In this document: positions 17,636-25,158 of the stretch, piece after piece
Numbering within the stretch: the first letter of the stretch is position 1
Layout: each line of letters opens with the position of its first letter
From: Flavobacteriales bacterium
GTDB lineage: Bacteria; Bacteroidota; Bacteroidia; Flavobacteriales_E; Vicingaceae
Direction: 5' to 3'
NCBI GenBank assembly: GCA_020635815.1
Contig: JACJZB010000003.1
Coordinates: forward strand, 372,001 to 436,000
Length of the DNA: 64,000 bases
The notes under the pieces: model-generated
The model's database searches: none
Told to the model about the DNA's origin: nothing
Seen by the model: the letters and a program-made list of their open reading frames with translations, nothing else
Program-made: the position numbers and the translations under genes

Positions 17636-18640
17636 TTATTTGTTAATTTTTTGTTTAAGAAGTGTAAAAATATGGATAAAGTGTTCTTTTAGAATAAAAT
17701 ACCGATTAAAATCCTTCTGGTTAAGGATTAGATACAACATTCTAAAGTACATTTGATATCTTCTAAAAGATAAACTATTATATAGATAGCCTTTTATGCT
17801 AAGAAATAAAACAAAATCCATTTTATAAACATATTCAGATGTTTGACTGAAATGGTTTGTTAAGTTTTTTTTAATAGCAGACATGGTAGACAAAGTATTT
17901 TTCATTCGCTGTAAATCAGTTATGCCTGAAAAAATCCCTCCATCGTGTATACGGTATGCAGAATATTTAATGTCTGCTATAAATTTGCCCCCACCATGGA
18001 AGCCCAACAAATGATAAAGAATAGTATCGCCACTTGGTATACCTTCAAAAATGGGGGGGTAACTTTTAATAATATTTCTAAACATTACAGTATGAGTTAT
18101 CATTGCTCCTTCCCCAGTAAGGAGTTGGTCTGCAGTTAGATCAGGATAATTACCATATCTTGATTTTTTAATTATTTCGTCATATTGGTTTACATGTTTA
18201 CACCCGTGATAACAAGCAACGTATTCGGGATTATTTTCTAAGAAATCAACTTGTTTTTGTAATTTAAATGGATCAGTCCAATAGTCATCTCCTTCACATA
18301 ATGCAATATATTTTCCAGCAGAGTTTTTTAAATTGTGTAATAAATTATACCTTCCAGAAGGAAGCCCATTAATAAATATTACATTTTTTCTTTCGTGAAG
18401 AAACAAACGAATTTTTTTTTTGTGTTTTTCAAGGTATTCCAAACATATGTTTCTGGTATTATCACTTGAATCATCTTCACCTAATAGAATTTCATAATCA
18501 AAATTTGTAATTTGATTGATAGCTCCATCTAAGCATTTACGAATATAATTTTCGTGATTATAAGTTTGTATGCACACACTTACTTTAACATTACTAGATG
18601 AGCTTGAGTGAACTGTTGAAGATTGATATCTTGTACTCAC
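17636..18640 (-). CDS. Glycosyltransferase family 2
   Basis: A 334-residue GT-A enzyme. The start VSVCIQTYNHENYIRKCLDGAI and LLGEDDSSDNTRNIC make up the nucleotide-binding part, and LCEGDDYWTDPFKLQKQVDFL holds the metal-binding DxD-like pair. GT2 enzymes of this form often transfer rhamnose, galactose or N-acetylhexosamines in O-antigen synthesis. The C-terminal third (after about residue 230) is helical and basic-aromatic with FNRYFILKEHFIHIF, perhaps a membrane-surface contact. The first residues (STRYQSSTVHSSSSS) are low-complexity and precede the fold; an ATG closer to VSVCIQ is not present, so this start is kept. Confidence 0.9.
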   Translation of the reverse strand: MSTRYQSSTVHSSSSSNVKVSVCIQTYNHENYIRKCLDGAINQITNFDYEILLGEDDSSDNTRNICLEYLEKHKKKIRLFLHERKNVIFINGLPSGRYNLLHNLKNSAGKYIALCEGDDYWTDPFKLQKQVDFLENNPEYVACYHGCKHVNQYDEIIKKSRYGNYPDLTADQLLTGEGAMITHTVMFRNIIKSYPPIFEGIPSGDTILYHLLGFHGGGKFIADIKYSAYRIHDGGIFSGITDLQRMKNTLSTMSAIKKNLTNHFSQTSEYVYKMDFVLFLSIKGYLYNSLSFRRYQMYFRMLYLILNQKDFNRYFILKEHFIHIFTLLKQKINK

Positions 18641-18647
18641 TATTTCT

Positions 18648-19907
18648 TTATTTTATAGAGCTTCCGATTTTCTTAAATAAAGGAATTTTTCTAAATAAAT
18701 TGAATAAAATATTCGAAGTCCTTAACCCATATTTATACTTATCTAATTCAAGTTTAATATCTTGAATATCTTGATTAAGGATAAAATAATTTGTTATTAA
18801 ATCCTGATAATTAAATAATAGTTCATTACTCATGCTTGAAGTATTAAGATTAGACTCCAGATTGTTATCTGACAAGAATCTTGTGTAATTATCATACCTT
18901 AATTTATAAGTATTATTGAATTTTGAATAGTCTGCCTCATCAAAAATTTGTTGTATAGAGTGTTTATTGGGTAATTCTTTATATGTTACGTAAGGTATAT
19001 TAAAGAAACTAGCGATTTCTGTCACTCTTAGATCTCTAGCTAACAAAACTGCGGGTATTCCTTGTATTAAGGAACCAATACACCCATGTAGTCTGGGGCC
19101 TATTATAAAATCTTTTGTAGATAAGTAATCAAACCATTGTTGAAAAGAATATTGGAAAACACCATTTTTTTTAATTAATGATAAAATCTCTTCTTTATTA
19201 CCTTGTGCGTTATATTTAGCTAATTCACTTATTTTTAAACTAGTATCATCCTCTAGATTGTTAGTAAATACCACCTCATCTAAAAAATCTTGACCAATTA
19301 GTTCAATATCTTTAATTAAGTGGCTGGTTAAATTTTCGGTAATAGTTCTATGATAAACTAAAGCTGGTTTTTTTAATTTAATTGGTTTATTTATCTCTAA
19401 ATCTCTTGATAAGTTCCAGTACATGGTCGGACAACCTATTGGTATTACATTTTTAAATCCATTTTTATAAAGAATACTAGCTGTGTAATTCCCTCTTACT
19501 CCTAAATATTTAGAACTATCAGAAACTATTTCTAATAGTCGTTTCATTGAAGGATGAATATTAAGAATTTTTGATGTAGAACTTGAATAATCCTGTACAC
19601 CAAGTGAAAAAGCATATGTTGGTAGTTTTAATCTTTCCACAAAATTTGTATAAATAGAAACATCCCTCCAATCAGTAATGTGAGTTGCGAAAGCTATTAT
19701 GCATTGATCAAATTTTTCTCTTAGCTCTTCGATTTTGTGAAATTCATCTATTTCTATATGGGTACCATTGAATTGTTTACACAGTGATCTGGAAATTAAT
19801 GACGCTCCATGATTACTTGCATATTTTGTGTCAAATTCTAACCACTTTTCAAATTTTTTTGGATAATTGTATTCAGGACCTAATCCTATAATTAAAGTTC
19901 GTTTCAT
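18648..19907 (-). CDS. Polysaccharide pyruvyl transferase family protein
   Basis: A 419-residue protein of the CsaB/WcaK-like pyruvyl transferase family. The N-terminal strand is TLIIGLGPEYN, and the family's main motif occurs as DFIIGPRLHGCIGSLIQGIPAVLLA (Arg and His of G-x-R-x-H-G), followed by ARDLRVTEIASFFNIP. Members make pyruvate ketals on sugars from phosphoenolpyruvate, which puts carboxylates on the glycan. Some relatives have unknown acceptors, so the exact reaction is inferred. A helical, Lys-rich tail follows residue 370. It lies between a GT2 gene and a sulfotransferase gene with 5-8 base gaps, so two acidic decorations, sulfate and pyruvate, are encoded side by side. Confidence 0.85.
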   Translation of the reverse strand: MKRTLIIGLGPEYNYPKKFEKWLEFDTKYASNHGASLISRSLCKQFNGTHIEIDEFHKIEELREKFDQCIIAFATHITDWRDVSIYTNFVERLKLPTYAFSLGVQDYSSSTSKILNIHPSMKRLLEIVSDSSKYLGVRGNYTASILYKNGFKNVIPIGCPTMYWNLSRDLEINKPIKLKKPALVYHRTITENLTSHLIKDIELIGQDFLDEVVFTNNLEDDTSLKISELAKYNAQGNKEEILSLIKKNGVFQYSFQQWFDYLSTKDFIIGPRLHGCIGSLIQGIPAVLLARDLRVTEIASFFNIPYVTYKELPNKHSIQQIFDEADYSKFNNTYKLRYDNYTRFLSDNNLESNLNTSSMSNELLFNYQDLITNYFILNQDIQDIKLELDKYKYGLRTSNILFNLFRKIPLFKKIGSSIK

Positions 19908-19912
19908 AAATG

Positions 19913-20926
19913 TTAGATTAAATTTTCATATTTATTTAGATATTCATTCAATAACGAAATATCTTTTTTATTCAACTCAATGTTGTTACTAATTTTAAAA
20001 CTTTTAAATAACGATGGATCAATATTATCTACATTAATATTAACACCAAATTCATTATACTTGTTAACGATCCTATCTAAAATGATTTTTGGTGAGGAAC
20101 ATAATTCGCTATAATCGATAGTTAATCTATTTTTTTTAGGGATGTTCGATAATCCATCCTCTATTGCCTTACGAGTATATATTACTTGACCAGCTACTTG
20201 TTCTAATGGTGATTTATCTTTCAGCTCTGAGTATTCTTTAGGTCTTAGTGAATACCATTTTTCCTTTGAATTGAAATATTTTTCTCTTGCCTTAAGAATA
20301 GATTGCGAGTTATAGAGATAATCTCTTTTTAAATCAACAAAGATAAATTTATCATAGCAATTATGTAAAAATGGAATGTGCCAGTTTAATAGTAGACCCT
20401 TCATTACTAAAGGTTTACTTGTTATTGATTCAAAAGCGTTTAACTTCTTTAAAAGTTCTTCTACATTTATTTTATTGAGATCATCTTCTGTAAGGAAATT
20501 AGTAGATTGAAATTTAAAATATTCTCTCCAAAAGTACCAATATTCACTAGGATTTAAAGCACCTATGGTTTTTCCTAAATTTGAAGAAAAGTCAAATTTG
20601 GATTGAACAAATCCAAGTTGATTTATTGGATCTAATTCTAATAGAGCTTGTTGCACTTTAATACCAACGTATGGGTTAGAATAAAAGCGGGCAATTAAAT
20701 TTGAAGGATATGAGAATACGCCTAAAGCCGCTAACCATTGTAAAAAAAGAGTTGTTCCAGATCTAGGGCATCCCATTATTAATAATATAGGACTACTTGG
20801 TAAAGATTGAACATTGTTGGGTTGTATATTATTTATCAAATGATTTAATTCTAATAATACAGATTCCAAGTTTTCATCTTTTTTGAAAAACGAGTTTTTG
20901 AGGTTATTATTTAGCATCTCATTCAT
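19913..20926 (-). CDS. Sulfotransferase (PAPS-dependent)
   Basis: A 337-residue sulfotransferase-family protein. The PAPS 5-prime-phosphosulfate loop is LLIMGCPRSGTTL (CPRSGTT at about residues 53-59). The later part has FIFVDLKRDYLYNSQSILKAREKYF, the equivalent of the 3-prime-phosphate-binding strand and helix, and RLTIDYSELCSSP. It would sulfate a sugar hydroxyl, before export if cytosolic as expected. The gene is 3 bases from the DegT-like gene and 5 bases from the pyruvyl transferase gene. Sulfated exopolysaccharide is common in marine bacteria, so this hints at a marine or saline habitat, but the sequence alone does not prove it. PAPS-forming genes are not in the window. Confidence 0.88.
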   Translation of the reverse strand: MNEMLNNNLKNSFFKKDENLESVLLELNHLINNIQPNNVQSLPSSPILLIMGCPRSGTTLFLQWLAALGVFSYPSNLIARFYSNPYVGIKVQQALLELDPINQLGFVQSKFDFSSNLGKTIGALNPSEYWYFWREYFKFQSTNFLTEDDLNKINVEELLKKLNAFESITSKPLVMKGLLLNWHIPFLHNCYDKFIFVDLKRDYLYNSQSILKAREKYFNSKEKWYSLRPKEYSELKDKSPLEQVAGQVIYTRKAIEDGLSNIPKKNRLTIDYSELCSSPKIILDRIVNKYNEFGVNINVDNIDPSLFKSFKISNNIELNKKDISLLNEYLNKYENLI

Positions 20927-20929
20927 AAA

Positions 20930-21889
20930 TTATATTATAAAAGAAAGAATTCTATCCATATCATTAATTGTATATCTCTGATCAATAGGTAGAGCGATGA
21001 CAGAATTAGTGAAAAGTTCTTCTAAGCTTCCTTTTTTACATCTTTCTAAAACATCCGGCCAATATGTGGCTACAAAAATCTTATTCTTGATTAAATAACT
21101 TTTTAAATGTTGATTATCACTCATAAAAGGGTATATCATAGGAGAAGCTTCCAAATTAAAATTAATATTTAATAAATTTGATTTTGATAGATTTTTATGA
21201 AGGTATAAATAATTATTATTTCTGATCCTTTTAACATTAATGTAATCAATATTAGAAGATAAAATTTTTTCAGTTAATAATGATAATTTTTTTATCGGTT
21301 CATTATCTAAGCTCTTATCATTTATTATAAAATCTTCATAACCTAATTCAGGACTTAAATCAATTCTTTTAAGGAGATGGCTAAACCTATCAATTGATGT
21401 ATCTTGCTGTAATTTTATTTTTGATTGCTGAATATTTGAACATAAATAACCCCCATCAGGAACTCCAAAAAATTTTCTAGGAGAATAAACTGTGTCAATG
21501 TTTTTCAAAGGAGTAGAGAAGAAAGCTTGAGCATTATCAATTATAAGATTTTCGATGTTATTAGATAAATATTGAACATAATTATCCTTTAATCCAAAGT
21601 AATTGGTATAAATTAAACCGTCATTTTTTCCTAAAACAGGAATGTCTCTAATTTCCAAGTAGTCATTAATTTCATATTCAACTACTTCTATTCCATTCTT
21701 TTTAAGTAAGCTGATTACAACGCCGCAATTATAAATTGGAAGATAGATTTTTGAATATTTTCTTTCAAGTATGGCAAGTAATATAGCATTTCTTGCTGAA
21801 TTTAATTTTATTAAATTACTGTAATATTCATTTGATCTAGTGTCAAATTCTAAACCAAAATAACCTCCAATTACTTTTTTTTCATCCAT
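20930..21889 (-). CDS. DegT/DnrJ/EryC1-like protein (divergent PLP-fold)
   Basis: A 319-residue protein that looks like a shortened DegT/StrS aminotransferase. It has NSARNAILLAIL (cofactor phosphate-loop helix), IYLPIYNCGVVISLLKKNGIEVVEYEI, LIIDNAQAFFST (Asp of the pyridine-nitrogen contact) and VYSPRKFFGVPDGGYL, where the Lys before FFG is in the right place for the internal aldimine. It is about 50 residues shorter than the second DegT gene two genes upstream and much diverged. It could aminate a keto-sugar, or it could use the fold for something else. It sits directly after WbqC (sharing one base at 21889) and before the sulfotransferase. The exact substrate is unknown. Confidence 0.7.
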   Translation of the reverse strand: MDEKKVIGGYFGLEFDTRSNEYYSNLIKLNSARNAILLAILERKYSKIYLPIYNCGVVISLLKKNGIEVVEYEINDYLEIRDIPVLGKNDGLIYTNYFGLKDNYVQYLSNNIENLIIDNAQAFFSTPLKNIDTVYSPRKFFGVPDGGYLCSNIQQSKIKLQQDTSIDRFSHLLKRIDLSPELGYEDFIINDKSLDNEPIKKLSLLTEKILSSNIDYINVKRIRNNNYLYLHKNLSKSNLLNINFNLEASPMIYPFMSDNQHLKSYLIKNKIFVATYWPDVLERCKKGSLEELFTNSVIALPIDQRYTINDMDRILSFII

Positions 21890-22599
21890 TATTTTAATAA
21901 ATAATTATCAATCATTTTATGAATATCATTTTTATCGTTAAACATCATTACATCTATTATTGATAAAAAAGGGACGAAGTTGAAATTTCCTAATTGTCTA
22001 TATTCCATAGGTAAGGACTCTAAGAAATGAATTTTTATATTATTTAGCTCATATTTTTCTCTATTAAAAAAGGTCAAACCGCCAATAGGGTTATAATATG
22101 TATTAGCGTTGAGTGATTTGCATATGTTTAATGCCCACTCATCAGGTTCACTTACATTTTGGATATTAATATCCATTTTTGACCATATTTTAATAGGAGT
22201 TTCAATATTTAGATAATTACAAGTTAATTTTAAGGCATGATAATTTAACTCAACTATATCGTCAGTTTGTATCTTAAACAATTCATTAACTAAATCAATA
22301 ACAGCATAGTAATGAGGGGCTTTTTTTTTATAAATAGCGAGTTGTGCAATTATTTTTGATTGCCATTTTTCCTTTTGATTAATAGTTATTTCTTTTATAG
22401 AAGTTTGTCTGCTGTGTTTCATTAAAGGAATTTTAATGTATAATGGTTGCCCATCAATTTTTAAAATTCTATTTCGTTCAATCCATCCATGTCTAATGTA
22501 TTGAGGAGTATCAAACAGAATAAATAAGTCACTTACTTTAATTAGCGAAAAGTATCCAATATAAGGAAAGAAATATGGTTGCATTACTGCAATTTTCAT
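21889..22599 (-). CDS. WbqC family protein
   Basis: A 236-residue WbqC-like protein. The N-terminus IAVMQPYFFPYIGYFSLIKVSDLFILFD and the following YIRHGWIERNRIL are the family signature. WbqC proteins occur next to DegT aminotransferase genes in O-antigen clusters and are thought to modify or use the amino group of the sugar, for example by adding an amino-acid-like acyl group; the biochemistry is not settled. The overlap here with both DegT-type genes (4 bases with 22596-23693, 1 base with 20930-21889) fits that pairing. It is predicted to be soluble. No signal peptide or membrane segment is seen. Confidence 0.88.
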   Translation of the reverse strand: MKIAVMQPYFFPYIGYFSLIKVSDLFILFDTPQYIRHGWIERNRILKIDGQPLYIKIPLMKHSRQTSIKEITINQKEKWQSKIIAQLAIYKKKAPHYYAVIDLVNELFKIQTDDIVELNYHALKLTCNYLNIETPIKIWSKMDINIQNVSEPDEWALNICKSLNANTYYNPIGGLTFFNREKYELNNIKIHFLESLPMEYRQLGNFNFVPFLSIIDVMMFNDKNDIHKMIDNYLLK

Positions 22600-23693
22600 A
22601 ATTGTTTATTGATAATGTGGATAATAAATTTTAAATTCTCGGTTGTAAGCCCTACATATAAAGGCAAACATATTATTCTTTTTGATATACTTTCGGCAAT
22701 AGGCATGGGTATAAAATTTATATAAGGTAAAGTGTTTAGTGCAGGATTAAAATATCTTCGAGGAAATATATTGTTTTTGTTTAATTGAGACTCAACTTCA
22801 AGTAATTTTTCTTCATTTTCAAATATAACAGGGTAATAGCTATAATTCCAATTGGTATGCTCTCTAATTTTTAGTTTTGTTAAACGACTAAAATTAAGAT
22901 GAGAGTTGTAATAATCCACTACTTTTTTTCTTTCTTGAATAATAAAATCAATGTGAGGTAAAACAGCTAGGCCCATTGCAGCCTGTAATTCACTTATTTT
23001 TGCATTAATTCCTACACCATGAAAATTTAATGGACCATTGTGCCCAAAATTATGACGATAAAAAAACTCTTTATATAAGTCATCTCCTTTACAAAAAATG
23101 GCACCACCTTCGCCTGTATGAAATAGTTTAGTGGCATGGAAACTACAGGTACTTACATCACCATAATTAAAAATGCTTTGGTTTTTAAAAGTAACACCAA
23201 AACCATGAGCGGCATCATATATAACTTTTAAGTGATGTTTTTTTGCAATTTTTTCAATAACATCAACATTGCATGGGTTTCCATACACATGTGTCGCTAA
23301 AATGGCAGTAGTTTTAGGAGTGATTGCTGCCTCAATCTTAGTTTCGTCAATAGTTAAGTATTCAGGATGTATATCAACAAAAACTGGAGTGCAATTCTCC
23401 CAAACAATGGAAGAAGTCGTAGCTACATAACTGAAAGGTGTTGTAATTATTTCTCCATTATTACCAAAAAACTTTAATGCTATTTGTATTGGTAATGTGC
23501 CATTGGTCATTACAATTATATTTGATACTTTAAGATGTTTTTTAAGTTTTTTTTCTAACTCTTTTAGTAAATCTCCCCGATTTGTAAGCCATTCATTTTT
23601 CCATATCTTTTGAATTAGAGAATCATATTCATAAAAAGGAGGGAGGAAAGTTTTTGTAACATTAATATTTTTATTTTTTATCCTTTTACTCAT
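22596..23693 (-). CDS. DegT/DnrJ/EryC1/StrS family sugar aminotransferase
   Basis: A 365-residue PLP-dependent aminotransferase. Landmarks: KLKKHLKVSNIIVMTNGTLPIQIAL, TPFSYVATTSSIVWENCTPVFVDI, VIYDAAHGFGVTF with the PLP-contacting Asp, and SFHATKLFHTGEGGAIF, where the Lys of ATK forms the Schiff base. In nucleotide-sugar pathways these enzymes put an amino group on a 3- or 4-keto-6-deoxy sugar. A dehydratase making the keto sugar might be the SDR at 8463-9446 or lie outside the window. The start is inside the end of the flippase gene (8-base overlap) and the stop overlaps WbqC, so it is translationally coupled on both sides. Confidence 0.92.
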   Translation of the reverse strand: MSKRIKNKNINVTKTFLPPFYEYDSLIQKIWKNEWLTNRGDLLKELEKKLKKHLKVSNIIVMTNGTLPIQIALKFFGNNGEIITTPFSYVATTSSIVWENCTPVFVDIHPEYLTIDETKIEAAITPKTTAILATHVYGNPCNVDVIEKIAKKHHLKVIYDAAHGFGVTFKNQSIFNYGDVSTCSFHATKLFHTGEGGAIFCKGDDLYKEFFYRHNFGHNGPLNFHGVGINAKISELQAAMGLAVLPHIDFIIQERKKVVDYYNSHLNFSRLTKLKIREHTNWNYSYYPVIFENEEKLLEVESQLNKNNIFPRRYFNPALNTLPYINFIPMPIAESISKRIICLPLYVGLTTENLKFIIHIINKQL

Positions 23694-25149
23694 GGGTTGT
23701 ATCTCTAATTTTTCTATTGATAATTATAATTTTTAATTCTTTTAAAGAAGATAGTTTAAACAAGTTTGATAACAGTAAAAAAATAAAAGAACCTACAATA
23801 CACCCAACTAATATTCTAATAAAATCTGTATTATGCAAAGATTCTAATAAATTATCTACAAGGAAAATAATTACAGATGCAAAACAAGCTAAGAAAATAG
23901 TTGGCGTAATATCTTTTAATTGCTCAATAGTTTTATAGTTAATAAAGTTACCAGAGTAATATGAATTAAGTAAAAATCCTGTGAAAGATAAAAAAACATG
24001 ACCAAATAACAAACCATAAATACCCCATTGGAAGGAAAAAATTATGATGAATATTGCAAATGTTTTTTTAATAAATTCTAATTTCAAAAACAAATCACTT
24101 CGCCCCTTAACATTTAATATGTTTAAGTTATAAGAACTTATAGGTTGTAAAATACCAATAAAACAAAGTACTTGAAAATAAGGTACAGCTGGCAGCCATT
24201 TATCGGTAAGTAAAAAACGAAACAACGGTTCAGCTAACACCGCCATAAACAATAAGGTGGGCGCAACTAAAAAAATAGACATCTGCATTATTTTTTTGTA
24301 AGCATTTTTTAATTGAATGTCGTCATGTTGAATTTTGCTAAACAATGGAAAAGATACCGCGTTGAGTACTGCTGTGAAGTTTTTAACTGGAAACTGCCTA
24401 AGGGTATTTGCTCTATTGTAAAAACCAACTTGCATCGGATCAAAAAATTTACCAATAATAATGGTATAAATATCTTTGAATAAAGTATCGATAATTCCAG
24501 CAATAGTTAACTTATAACCAAAATTTAGATGATATTTTATTTTATCCATTTTTATATTAAATGTAGGAATCCATGGCGACCACCACCAAAATTGTATAGT
24601 TAATGCTAATGAACGGGAAATGGCACTCCAAACCAAACTCCATACCCCAAAACCATTTAAAGCCATTACAATACCGATAGTGCTTCCTATTAATAACGAT
24701 GGGATAGTAATAATGGTTTGTTTTTTAAAATCAAGTTCTTTTGCTAAACGTGTATTTTGTATAATTGAAAAAGCATTAATTATAAAAATCAAGCAATAAA
24801 CACGGGTGATATCAACCAATAGGGGTTGGTTGTAAAATGTCGCAATTAAGGGAGCGGTAAAAAATAATAAAAGATAAATTATAGTACTTATAAGTATGTT
24901 AAAATAGAATATAGTTGAATAATCTGCATTGTCTGCATTATCAGTTCGAATTAACGATTGTGTTAAACCACTGTTTATCAAAACATCACCAAGGGCAATA
25001 AAAATACCTAGTAAAGCTATCAAACCAAATTCTTCAGGCAATAATAACCTTGCTAAAATAATAGATACAACAAAACTTATACTTTGAGAACTCATTTGCT
25101 GAATGAAGGTCCAAAGCATTCCTTTTAGTGCTTGCTTTTTTAAGCTCAT
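23686..25149 (-). CDS. Wzx-type lipopolysaccharide/exopolysaccharide flippase (MOP superfamily)
   Basis: A 487-residue membrane protein with about 12-14 helices. The N-terminus (LKGMLWTFIQQMSSQSISFVVSIILARLLLPEEFGLIALLGIF) is the form known from WzxC/TuaB-like flippases: a basic start, then helix 1 and the LLxPEEFG turn. NADYSTIFYFNI and VGFYNRANTLRQFPVKNF are also family landmarks. It moves undecaprenyl-diphosphate-linked repeat units across the inner membrane for polymerisation by the Wzy-like protein. It is 9 bases downstream of the Wzc-like kinase gene and overlaps the aminotransferase gene. Together with Wzc and Wzy it defines the export mode as Wzx/Wzy-dependent and not ABC- or synthase-dependent. 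Confidence 0.93.
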   Translation of the reverse strand: MSLKKQALKGMLWTFIQQMSSQSISFVVSIILARLLLPEEFGLIALLGIFIALGDVLINSGLTQSLIRTDNADNADYSTIFYFNILISTIIYLLLFFTAPLIATFYNQPLLVDITRVYCLIFIINAFSIIQNTRLAKELDFKKQTIITIPSLLIGSTIGIVMALNGFGVWSLVWSAISRSLALTIQFWWWSPWIPTFNIKMDKIKYHLNFGYKLTIAGIIDTLFKDIYTIIIGKFFDPMQVGFYNRANTLRQFPVKNFTAVLNAVSFPLFSKIQHDDIQLKNAYKKIMQMSIFLVAPTLLFMAVLAEPLFRFLLTDKWLPAVPYFQVLCFIGILQPISSYNLNILNVKGRSDLFLKLEFIKKTFAIFIIIFSFQWGIYGLLFGHVFLSFTGFLLNSYYSGNFINYKTIEQLKDITPTIFLACFASVIIFLVDNLLESLHNTDFIRILVGCIVGSFIFLLLSNLFKLSSLKELKIIIINRKIRDTTHE

Positions 25150-25158
25150 TTTATTGAT

